Source of the DNA: Pseudidiomarina donghaiensis
Lineage (GTDB): Bacteria > Pseudomonadota > Gammaproteobacteria > Enterobacterales > Alteromonadaceae
Assembly (NCBI RefSeq): GCF_900116895.1
Contig: NZ_FPCF01000002.1
Location: 175,123-239,122, forward strand
Reading direction: 5' to 3'
Length of the DNA: 64,000 bases
Shown here: in pieces, positions 37,641 to 44,605 of the stretch
How positions within the stretch are numbered: position 1 is the stretch's first letter
How the letters are laid out: every line of letters starts with the position of its first letter
Notes under the pieces: model-generated
What the model was told of the DNA's origin: nothing
Database searches by the model: none
What the model saw: the letters and a program-made list of their open reading frames with translations, nothing else
Position numbers and translations under genes: made by a program

Positions 37641-37895
37641 TTACCATCCTTCATTCCATTGGGAGGCGTTTTCGTTTTGTAATTGGTTACGAGTCGTTAT
37701 ATCAATTTTTAGATTGAGAGCCGCCAGAATTTTGAAAACGGTTTCTAACTTACACGTCTTAGGGCTATTTTCGAAGTTCGAAACAGTAGCAACACGGATG
37801 CCGACAAGTTCAGCAATATTTGCCTGAGTGAGACCTTGTTTCTTCCGGTAGTCTTTTACTAACGTACTCAGTTGCTCGGGTCGGGTGATATTCAT
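37641..37895 (-). CDS. hipB: HipB-like Xre antitoxin (orphaned)
   Basis: An 84-aa Cro/C1-type helix-turn-helix protein: LVKDYRKKQGLTQANIAELVGIRVATVSNFEN is the DNA-binding domain and CKLETVFKILAALNLKIDI the dimerisation helix, as in HipB. It appears intact. It is translated 3 bp ahead of the broken hipA, so its toxin partner is lost. GGAG lies 10 nt before the ATG. It is expected to repress its own promoter through the array of palindromes at 37917-38038. The tail NENASQWNEGW is HipB-like, where the C-terminal Trp region contacts HipA. Confidence 0.86.
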   Translation of the reverse strand: MNITRPEQLSTLVKDYRKKQGLTQANIAELVGIRVATVSNFENSPKTCKLETVFKILAALNLKIDITTRNQLQNENASQWNEGW

Positions 37896-37916
37896 GATTT
37901 GATTGCTCCGAAATGT

Positions 37917-38038
37917 TTCGCTTCATAGCGAATCTGATCAAGATACGCTACGGCGTAATATTTCGCAATATACGCTAGAGCGAAAAATCTTTCAATATAC
38001 GCTTAGGCGCAAAATCGATAGCTTTACGCTATAGCGTA
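37917..38038 (-). promoter_or_regulatory. Five operator palindromes at 27-bp period with the hipB promoter
   Basis: Palindromes of the form TWCGCT-N2-GCGWA start at 37917, 37944, 37971, 37998 and 38025, exactly 27 bp apart (the first has a 4-bp spacer). On the minus strand TTGAAA (37995-37990) and TATATT (37972-37967) with a 17-bp spacer form a near-consensus promoter, and the third palindrome occupies that spacer. This fits HipB autorepression, similar in concept to the multi-operator hipBA promoter of E. coli but with a different sequence. Confidence 0.8.
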
Positions 38039-38120
38039 ATTTTCGTTTCTTCAAGCTGCGATCTTAAGGCGAGCGACTCGATCCATCCATGGCTCTCGCC
38101 CTGCGGGCATGCTCGCATGT

Positions 38121-38146
38121 CCAAAACGGCGGGCCTGCCGTTTTGG
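38121..38146. repeat. Hairpin-forming inverted repeat next to dispersed repeat
   Basis: CCAAAACGGC / GCCGTTTTGG, perfect 10-bp arms with a 6-nt loop, directly before repeat copy B. The whole GC-rich block 38080-38190 contrasts with the AT-rich surroundings and looks like one composite palindromic element. Confidence 0.6.
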
Positions 38147-38150
38147 CGAA

Positions 38151-38180
38151 CCTGTGGCCTCCGCCTCCGGAGGGCAGTCA
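38151..38180. repeat. Dispersed palindromic repeat, copy B
   Basis: Matches copy A at 36694-36727 over CCTGTG, GCCTCCGC and CTCCGGAGGGCAGTCA with two substitutions and a 4-nt gap. It is enclosed by GAACCTGTG / CACGGGTTC inverted arms. Confidence 0.6.
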
Positions 38181-38321
38181 CGGGTTCGGTGGTAAATCGT
38201 TAAAGCTGGGCGTGGCAATGGTTTAAACGGTGTTTTTACTTTTTGTTTGGCGTCGAAACCGAAACTTTTGAGGTGGAAAAAATTCTACCTTTTAACTGGG
38301 ATTTGGGTACGTAAAGTAGCC

Positions 38322-38327
38322 TATAAT
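38322..38327 (+). promoter_or_regulatory. Consensus -10 box before the YhfG-like gene
   Basis: TATAAT 30 bp before the ORF start. No good -35 is seen at 16-18 bp upstream. The element is the only promoter-like signal in the 455-bp stretch 37896-38350 on this strand. Confidence 0.45.
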
Positions 38328-38356
38328 TTAATCAATGCAACATGAGGGGTATGGTG

Positions 38357-38509
38357 ATGAAAACCACAAAAACTCATGGCAACAAACGAGAGCACTTTGT
38401 TCCAAATATCGAGAACTTCAAAACAAGCCTTCGGTACGAGGGTCTCAAGATGAAAGAGTCTACTGAAATGCAAACGATTGCATCTTTAAAAAGAAAGTAT
38501 GCCAGATAA
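38357..38509 (+). CDS. Small YhfG-like (Fic antitoxin) protein
   Basis: A 50-aa basic protein (MKTTKTHGNKREHF..., with NFKTSLRYEGLKM and a terminal LKRKYAR). Length and the pattern N-F-x-x-S-x-R-x-E-G followed by a C-terminal Arg/Lys-rich helix resemble YhfG, the small antitoxin encoded just before fic in enterobacteria. ATG 38357 is preferred over 38351 because GAGGGG lies 7 nt before it. The stop overlaps an ATG that opens a fic-like fragment, exactly the coupling seen in yhfG-fic. Assignment is inference from pattern plus context. Confidence 0.55.
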   Translation: MKTTKTHGNKREHFVPNIENFKTSLRYEGLKMKESTEMQTIASLKRKYAR

Positions 38510-38597
38510 ATACGGCGTATGGACACAGGCGGCTATTCAGTGGTTTTGGAAGAACACGACGCGTTATGAACTGAGAGCTTCCTTAAGTTTGTTATAA
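38499..38597 (+). pseudogene. 5' fragment of a fic-like toxin gene
   Basis: The frame starting at ATG 38499 overlaps the end of the YhfG-like gene and begins MPDKYGV, the usual opening of class I Fic proteins (MSDKFG in E. coli). After about seven codons the similarity is lost and the frame stops after 32 aa. The Fic core HxFxxGNGR motif is absent anywhere nearby. The remainder overlaps the abiEii tail on the other strand, so the deletion removed nearly all of fic. Confidence 0.45.
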
Positions 38598-39125
38598 GCT
38601 ATCCGATGCCTTTCCTCACTCATTTTTTCAAGGTTATTCAGTTTCCAACGAACAGCAGGCAACTGCTGAACATTGGCAAGTCCGAGTAATGACCAATCCG
38701 GTTTGCGTGACTTAAACGTCAAAAAAAACGCTCTCTCTTCGTCAGTAAATGTCGCATGCATGCGCGCTACAATTTCCTCACGCGCAGCCACAAGCTCGGC
38801 TAATGGGACATCATTGTCCACCATCGACTTAAATTCCCCCTCATAGAGGTCGGCAAAACTGACCACTGAAATTTCCGCGAACCCGAATTCATTTTCAACC
38901 GCTTCAGTAACACTCAAAGCGCTTGATTCGTAGACCGTTCCTCGAAGAACAGGTGACAGTTCTATCTTTATCTGAACCTTTGTACCGCGAACCTCTCGCT
39001 CCACCAATGAGCGGAGCGCGTCCTTTTTAACTTCAAATGAGCGCAAAACAGTCATGAGCAGCAACAAATGGTAGCACCTGCATAAGCAACTGAACCTGGC
39101 GATAATAAATGCTATTTCTATCCAT
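38564..39125 (-). pseudogene. abiEii-type nucleotidyltransferase toxin gene, deleted in the core
   Basis: From ATG 39125 the product starts MDRNSIYYRQVQLLMQVLPF and VAAHDCFA, the AbiEii N-terminus, but the expected LKGGTAINLF and the catalytic S-x-D-x-D block are missing; the frame then stops. The C-terminal part resumes in another frame at SFEVKKDALRS and continues IKIELSPVLRGTVY, GFAEISVVSFADLYEG. A second, in-frame loss follows: SFADLYEG is joined to EFKSMVDNDVPLAELVAARE, without the ~60 residues that normally hold the DRQHPRDLFD region. The tail (FKSRKPDWSLLGL) is normal. The nucleotidyltransferase cannot be active. It sits 6 nt after abiEi. Confidence 0.83.
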
Positions 39126-39131
39126 GATAAT

Positions 39132-39905
39132 TTACATCTCCTTGGGTACCGTAATTTGCCATTTGCTTTCTAGGCGACCATTTACCGCGATAGCTCTTTT
39201 ACCTGAGCCCAGATCGTAGTCTGTTGGTACTAAATGTTTAAACCACGGTTGTTGATTGCGCTCTGCTAGCCAAAAGAATAACCGTTTCACTTTTACATTA
39301 AGGCAGTTCTTTAGCAGCGTATCTAACTTCCGGGGGGATAAGTTATGTAACCCCTGAAGCAGCGCATCAGCGTGCTCAAAACTTACATGCTTAGGCACCT
39401 CATTAAGTACTTCCAGATAAGCTTTTTCAGCACAAGAATACGTTATTTCCGGCAAACCTTTTGCCCATTCATAATGACGAAACATACTTTGATCAAGCAG
39501 TAATGACTCAGGCCACAGGCGCTTCGTGCCATGCCATGCAAAAGTAGCTCCCACATCTATCTTATTAACCCATGCTGGGAGCTTATCGGGAGAGTATAAG
39601 TTAATTATAGGATTACCACGTTTGTTTACGAAATGGCTTACGCCGTTTACCGCTAACGCACTCAAACCACCGACATGAACAGGAACTTTAGCCATTTGCT
39701 GCAGTGAAGCGACCACGCCTTGCCAATTCGGACGGGCTTCACCTCTGTGATAAACACCGGGATAGGCTACGACTAAGGCCCCTCTTCGAACGGAATTGTC
39801 GATGTAATGCAAACTTAACCCCTGCTCTTGTAGCCAACGTTTCGTTGCGACCATGCCAAGCGGAAGTTTTTGCTTTAGCGTTTTGCCAGCTTCGTGATTT
39901 AGCAT
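39132..39905 (-). CDS. AbiEi-family type IV antitoxin / transcriptional repressor
   Basis: A 257-aa protein of the AbiEi_3 group: an N-terminal winged helix (LGMVATKRWLQEQGLSLHYIDNSVRRGALVVAYPGVYHRG) followed by the C-terminal antitoxin domain (LPEITYSCAEKAYLEVLNEVP, LSPRKLDTLLKNCLNVKVKRLFFWLAER). In complete AbiE systems it represses its own promoter and counteracts the AbiEii nucleotidyltransferase in phage abortive infection. It looks full length while its partner is destroyed. AAGGAG within its last codons served the abiEii start. Two inverted repeats upstream are likely its operators. Confidence 0.85.
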   Translation of the reverse strand: MLNHEAGKTLKQKLPLGMVATKRWLQEQGLSLHYIDNSVRRGALVVAYPGVYHRGEARPNWQGVVASLQQMAKVPVHVGGLSALAVNGVSHFVNKRGNPIINLYSPDKLPAWVNKIDVGATFAWHGTKRLWPESLLLDQSMFRHYEWAKGLPEITYSCAEKAYLEVLNEVPKHVSFEHADALLQGLHNLSPRKLDTLLKNCLNVKVKRLFFWLAERNQQPWFKHLVPTDYDLGSGKRAIAVNGRLESKWQITVPKEM

Positions 39906-39940
39906 GTGATGCTCTTTTAGGTTTACAATATTATCTATAT

Positions 39941-39991
39941 ACGTTAATTATTGACGTGAATCCCACATTAATCAAACTAATTTGGTTTGAT
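39941..39991 (-). promoter_or_regulatory. Two inverted repeats upstream of abiEi (candidate operators)
   Basis: ACGTTAATTATTGACGT (39941-39957, 7 of 8 arm bases paired) and ATCAAAC...GTTTGAT (39971-39991, perfect 7-bp arms) lie 36 and 66 bp before the abiEi start. AbiEi proteins are known to autorepress by binding inverted repeats at such positions. Confidence 0.5.
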
Positions 39992-40208
39992 AATAAAGCT
40001 AAACACGTCGATAAACAACGTATATTTGTTACTTTTCAAACTGATTGAGCTCAATAGCATCGCGCAGCCGACATAAATAGTAATCTTGTAGCTGTATGAT
40101 TTTACGGGGTAGTTACAAAGCGGTGCCTGACTCTTACATATTGCAGGGTTATGGGTTTTAAGGTAAACCTATAAAACAATCGAATAAAAAGCGACAAAGG
40201 ACTTATTT

Positions 40209-41594
40209 TTGAATTTACGCAAGCGCACAGTCGCAGGAATACTGTCATTATTTGCGTTCGGACTCCTTATTGTTATATATCTTACAAGTTCCGTTGTTAC
40301 GCTCCTTGACGATAGATTCAGAAGCGAAAGAGTAGACGAGTTGCATAGTCAATTTTTGCTTGCTAAGTCTAATTTAGAATCGAATTTGTTCCGTGATGTA
40401 TTTTTGGTCGATAGCCTTGCTACAGTTTTCAACATTGACCCTAAGAGTGCGGCAGAAAACTTCGACGAAATCGGTAGCAGATTGCTGCAAAAATCAAAGC
40501 ATGTTCGCAGCATAGGCATGGGGCCAAACGATGTGCTGAATCATATTATTCCTCTTGAAGGCAACGAGAAGGCCATAGGCCTCGACTTCCGAACAGTTCC
40601 CGAACAATACAAAACTATAATTACCGCCCGGGAACAGGGGGATATATATCTTGCTGGGCCCGTCGATCTTGTGCAAGGTGGGCGAGGCCTTATTGCTCGA
40701 ATCCCAGTCTTTAACGATTATCCGGTGAATTTAGACTACTGGGGCACGGTTAGCGTTGTTATTGATTATGAGAAACTGATTAATGACGCCGGATTGTTCA
40801 GAATTCAGAACTCCAAAGTTGCTATACGTGGCCTCAATGGTACTGGTAAATCCGGTCAAGTTTTTGAAGGGGACGAAGCATTATTTAATGTGGCCGATTA
40901 CAGCGGGAAACTTTTAATTCCGAATGGCGAGTGGTGGATTGCGGTTGAATTTTTTCCGATACTGGAGAAAAATCAAACCCTATTTCTTGCATTGGTACGT
41001 TGGGGGAGCCTACTTGTCTATGTACTGCTATTTGGCCTAGTCACGTTACTCTGGGCATATTATCTCGCTGAACGACAACGAGCAAATGCTGATTCGCTGA
41101 CCCATCTTGTCAACCGTAGGTTTACGTTGGACTATCTAAACCGAAGATTTACAGATAAAAATCCAAAAGACGACTTTTTTGTCGTTGCAATCGATCTCAA
41201 TTATTTTAAAGAGATCAATGATAATCTGGGGCATTATGCTGGCGATGAGGTCCTTCGGTGTGTGGCGCAACGTATGCAAGCGGCTGTTCGCAGCACTGAT
41301 TTAGTAGCTCGCATGGGAGGTGACGAATTCCTAGTAGTTTTAAACCGCATAAGAGACTCAAAAATAGCCGATACACTCGTAGCTAAGATTCGTCAAACTG
41401 TAGAGGGTAGCGAATTTGTGGTCGATGACCAACCTATCCATTTATCTATTAGTGTAGGTGTAGCCTGTAGCACCGAAGAGGTAAACTCAGTAGACGGTCT
41501 GTTAAAGCTTGCTGATGCGCGAATGTATGAAAACAAGGCCGCTATAAAAGAACATTGTAATGCCCCGAAACACGAAAGCACTGGTAAGGCCTGA
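40209..41594 (+). CDS. Membrane diguanylate cyclase with CHASE-like sensor domain
   Basis: Makes cyclic di-GMP. 461 aa: helix 1 (about 10-33), a periplasmic domain of ~230 residues of CHASE type (RSIGMGPNDVLNHIIPLEGN, GLIARIPVF, YWGTVSVVIDYEKL), helix 2 (about 258-280) and a GGDEF domain (DSLTHLVNRRFTLDYL, ARMGGDEFLVVL). The active site GGDEF is intact and RSTD five residues before it is a feedback I-site. The start is TTG at 40209 with AAAGGA about 9 nt upstream. The 303-bp gap to abiEi carries the AbiEi repeats and a TTATGGGTTT/AAACCTATAA inverted repeat (40149-40174) near the gene. Confidence 0.88.
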   Translation: MNLRKRTVAGILSLFAFGLLIVIYLTSSVVTLLDDRFRSERVDELHSQFLLAKSNLESNLFRDVFLVDSLATVFNIDPKSAAENFDEIGSRLLQKSKHVRSIGMGPNDVLNHIIPLEGNEKAIGLDFRTVPEQYKTIITAREQGDIYLAGPVDLVQGGRGLIARIPVFNDYPVNLDYWGTVSVVIDYEKLINDAGLFRIQNSKVAIRGLNGTGKSGQVFEGDEALFNVADYSGKLLIPNGEWWIAVEFFPILEKNQTLFLALVRWGSLLVYVLLFGLVTLLWAYYLAERQRANADSLTHLVNRRFTLDYLNRRFTDKNPKDDFFVVAIDLNYFKEINDNLGHYAGDEVLRCVAQRMQAAVRSTDLVARMGGDEFLVVLNRIRDSKIADTLVAKIRQTVEGSEFVVDDQPIHLSISVGVACSTEEVNSVDGLLKLADARMYENKAAIKEHCNAPKHESTGKA

Positions 41595-41793
41595 GATTTC
41601 CCGACACATTTTATGGTACATCAAAAATCCGACCTGAAAATTCTGTCACAGATTTGCCACATATATGTCACAGGCTATTTTTCGGCAAGTATTAGCGAAA
41701 TTGGGCAAAGGTCATCAGTGATCTGAAGGTGACTACAACTCATTAAAAGAAAAGTAATTGAATTTGAATAGGTAATGCTCTGAAAGTCATTGA

Positions 41794-41833
41794 TGGCGCA
41801 CCCGAGAGGATTCGAACCTCTGACCTCTGCCTC
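41794..41833 (-). tRNA. 3' fragment of tRNA-Arg (about 40 nt), not a functional gene
   Basis: The minus strand reads GAGGCAGAGGTC, then T arm AGAGG-TTCGAAT-CCTCT, acceptor strand CGGGTGC, discriminator G and CCA. This equals the 3' half of a tRNA-Arg (CCG-like) from the anticodon stem on. The 5' half is absent: the sequence after GAGGCAG runs into unrelated AT-rich DNA. Such half-tRNAs are typical att remnants of integrative elements. The rest of the 364-bp gap (41595-41958) shows nothing else I can support. Confidence 0.75.
41804..41821. repeat. Right copy of tRNA-like 18-bp repeat
   Basis: GAGAGGATTCGAACCTCT inside the tRNA-Arg fragment; 17 of 18 bases match the copy at 36744-36761. Confidence 0.5.
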
Positions 41834-41958
41834 GCGATATAAAACTTTCTGAATTTCGAAAAATCTGAGTTTACAGGTGGAATGAATTCCACCTGTAAAC
41901 ACCGCTGATATGTATTTCAAGGATCGTACTTCGCAATTCGAGTTTAGGCAGACCGAAA

Positions 41959-43083
41959 TCAAAAAAGCGCTTCAAGTTTTTCGAGATTCGCATGCCCTGC
42001 AAACTTAGCTTTAAACTCTTCGAAGATTTCGAGAGCGGGCTCACGCTGACCTTGCTCAAGCAAGTTAAGAATGAGTTGCGTGTCGTACTCCGGATGCGAG
42101 AAGTACTTGCGAATAGTTTGCATCAGCACAAGTTCGCGAGGCTTGTCCGGTTCATCGGCTATGCGGTAAGCGTAAAACCCGTACAGAGCCAGATAGTTCA
42201 TGTCGTAGTTATCAACATTGCGGGCGAGCGCTAGATCGAGCGTTGCAGAACCCGTCTCGCGAGCAGCAGAAATAAGCGTCATTGTTGCTTCGTCATGGAA
42301 CGGCTGGCGCGCTTGTAATGGTAAACCTAGAGCCAACACTGTCGCTTCAGCTGCTTTAGCAACCGAACTTGGATTTTGTGCAGTGATTAAATTTCCGTCG
42401 ACCGCAACATAAGGCAGCATCGGTGCATTATTGACGAAGATAGCTCCGCGTTCCTTTAATTTATCTTCAAGCAAGAACGGGGAATGCTCGATATGCTCGG
42501 CTGAAAACGCATGTTCTTCCGTGTTGGTGAAGCTATTCATGCGCTTGCCATCGACAAACCAACTACCGTCGTTATTTTGCAAATTCACCAGCGCGGCTGG
42601 GCCGTGACAGACCGCAGCAATAGTCATATCGCTATCGACCGCTGAGCTGAGCAGTGTTTGCGTTGCGGCATCTGCAGGCAGATCAATCATGGCACCTGAA
42701 CCACCAATAATAAAGACGGCATGGTAATCGCTAAGGTCTACGTCTGTCGGCGCTAGAGTATTCTCGAGTTGATTCAAAGCGAGCTCTTTGAATCGCTGAA
42801 TATATGCTAAGTCGTCTTTGTTATTCTTCACCAACACCGCGCCACCTTTGGGGCTCATGATATCGATCCGAATACTATTGTCGTACAGCACCAAATAAGC
42901 CTGGGCGAGCTCTTCAAGATCATAACTGAGTTCCGGCGTCTGTTCAGTTCCGTTACTCGAAATCAGCATAAGTACGCGTTTGTCATTGGATTCTTTGCTG
43001 ATGGTTTGTGCCATGGCACTACTGAGGCAACAACTGCCCAGTATCAATGCTATTCCAATTAAAAATAAGATTACATTTTTCAT
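41959..43083 (-). CDS. Exported DJ-1/PfpI family protein with C-terminal helical extension
   Basis: A 374-aa protein. A hydrophobic signal segment (ILFLIGIALILGSCCLSSAMA) is followed by a DJ-1/PfpI domain (KRVLMLISSNGTEQTPELSYDLEELA, VFIIGGSGAMIDLP, nucleophile Cys in AAVCHGPAALV, and the AQNPSSVAKAAEATV end). The closest sub-type is the Hsp31/YDR533C glyoxalase-chaperone group. The last ~110 residues are helical and repeat-like (ILNLLEQGQREPALEIFEEFKAKFAGH), resembling tetratricopeptide units. Periplasmic placement is unusual for this family. It is divergent from the S41 peptidase operon. Confidence 0.78.
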   Translation of the reverse strand: MKNVILFLIGIALILGSCCLSSAMAQTISKESNDKRVLMLISSNGTEQTPELSYDLEELAQAYLVLYDNSIRIDIMSPKGGAVLVKNNKDDLAYIQRFKELALNQLENTLAPTDVDLSDYHAVFIIGGSGAMIDLPADAATQTLLSSAVDSDMTIAAVCHGPAALVNLQNNDGSWFVDGKRMNSFTNTEEHAFSAEHIEHSPFLLEDKLKERGAIFVNNAPMLPYVAVDGNLITAQNPSSVAKAAEATVLALGLPLQARQPFHDEATMTLISAARETGSATLDLALARNVDNYDMNYLALYGFYAYRIADEPDKPRELVLMQTIRKYFSHPEYDTQLILNLLEQGQREPALEIFEEFKAKFAGHANLEKLEALF

Positions 43084-43219
43084 AGAAAGTCTCCTGATTA
43101 AGATTCTCGAGCATCTTAGTTAGGAAGCTGTCGTGAGAATGTGAAGAAAATTTGTTCAGCCTCGACAAAGTCTTCACATACGTTTGTGTAGCTTATGCAC
43201 CAAGCTACAGGAGACGATC

Positions 43220-44605
43220 ATGAACACATTTAAAGCGATACTATTTCTCACAATTTTTCTGCTTGGTGGCTGCGCACAATCCCATTTGGATATTTTCCCG
43301 GAGCTAGAAGACCCTAGCTTAATGGACCGAAAAATCTCGGTTTCACAACTTCATCAAGATATTGATGCATTCGTGGCTGGCGTTCAGGCAAGGCATCCTG
43401 ATTTCGACAGCTATGCTAACCAGCAAGCGATACAGCAGAGTATGCTAAAACTTAAGCAACAAATCGATCAACCACTGACTCGTGTCGAGTTTTTTCGTTA
43501 TGTCGGGAAACTGTCGCATTTGTTTAATGATGGCCACAGTTTTTTAATTTGGCCTTATCAAGAATATGCTGCAGCAGTCGACGCCGGAATCCAGCCATTT
43601 CCTTTTGCGGTAAAGGAGCAAGATGGTTCTTTGTATCTGGCTCGAGATTATAATTTAGTTGCTGATAATGAATCTAAAACGCTTGTATCTGGAAGCCGGA
43701 TTATATCGATAAATGGCGTGTCAGCTGAACAAATCATAGCGCAAGGTCAGCACTTCGTCGGCGGTGAAACGCAACACCTTCGAGAAGCTTTTGTGGCAGC
43801 ACGCTTTCCCTATATTCTATGGGCAGTGTTCGGCATGATTGGTGATTTCGAATTGGTGGTGCAACACGAAACCCAAGTAAACTCGGTTGACGTGAACAGA
43901 GATCAACAGTGGCAGTCGCAAACCGGGCAAGTTGCTAACACCGATTTAGAATTGCAAATCCGAGAACCTAATCTGGCCTATTTGCGCGTGGGTTCATTCG
44001 ATGTCGATCCAGAGCAATTCGCTGATGACATTGCTGATCACTTTTCGACTATCAAGCAGCAAAACATTCAGCATCTGATCATCGATATTCGCGATAACAC
44101 CGGCGGTAACACCGATACCGCGACTGAGCTTGCAAGCTACCTTGCCGAGGCACCCTTCAAGCTAGTGTCGCACGTTACCGAACGACTCAACGAGGACAAT
44201 CGCGGCTGGTTCGGCTATAAAGGGAGTGCAGGTGACATGATTCGCACGCCATGGACTGATGAAGTGAGTCCCAAAAGCGAAGCAAGGCGCTTTACCGGCA
44301 ATGTCTATGTACTGATTGGGCCGGTAACCTATTCAGCAGCCATTGTTTTCGCAACGACAGTGCAGGACAACGAAATGGCTACACTCGTTGGTGAGCCAAC
44401 TGGCGGCTATGCTAATCAAACCGCACAAGGGAATTTATTTAACCTGCCGCACTCGCAGCTGCGCGCGTATGTGGCCACCCGACTGTTGGTGCGCCCGAAT
44501 GGCGCGACAGAGGTTACGCCTGTTGTTCCTGATGTAATGGTACAGCCCGACATGGCAAGCGGCAGCGATACAGCGCTGACAAAAATAAAGGAGCTGATGC
44601 AATGA
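43220..44605 (+). CDS. S41 family peptidase lipoprotein
   Basis: Lipid-anchored tail-specific-type protease, 461 aa. The start at 43220 has CAGGAG upstream and gives a lipobox LLGGCAQ; the frame's earlier start at 43184 does not. The N-terminal helical part (DIDAFVAGVQARHPDFDSYA) precedes a degenerate PDZ-like segment (GSRIISINGVSAEQIIAQG) and the S41 core with LIIDIRDNTGGNTDTAT, the Ser in GPVTYSAAIVFA and Lys-region replaced by VGEPTGGYANQ. Its stop overlaps the next gene by ATGA, so it forms an operon with a response regulator and histidine kinase, which may sense the envelope condition it relates to. Confidence 0.82.
   Translation: MNTFKAILFLTIFLLGGCAQSHLDIFPELEDPSLMDRKISVSQLHQDIDAFVAGVQARHPDFDSYANQQAIQQSMLKLKQQIDQPLTRVEFFRYVGKLSHLFNDGHSFLIWPYQEYAAAVDAGIQPFPFAVKEQDGSLYLARDYNLVADNESKTLVSGSRIISINGVSAEQIIAQGQHFVGGETQHLREAFVAARFPYILWAVFGMIGDFELVVQHETQVNSVDVNRDQQWQSQTGQVANTDLELQIREPNLAYLRVGSFDVDPEQFADDIADHFSTIKQQNIQHLIIDIRDNTGGNTDTATELASYLAEAPFKLVSHVTERLNEDNRGWFGYKGSAGDMIRTPWTDEVSPKSEARRFTGNVYVLIGPVTYSAAIVFATTVQDNEMATLVGEPTGGYANQTAQGNLFNLPHSQLRAYVATRLLVRPNGATEVTPVVPDVMVQPDMASGSDTALTKIKELMQ

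Noticed and set aside
37917..38051. CRISPR-like regular repeats
   Set aside because: The 27-bp units have no separate spacers; only the 14-16 bp palindromic part is conserved, and a promoter runs through it. They fit operators, not a CRISPR array.
41675..41962. 95-codon minus-strand frame containing EVRGSNPLGC
   Set aside because: This phrase is the translation of a tRNA T arm; the frame covers the tRNA-Arg fragment and AT-rich spacer and has no ribosome site.
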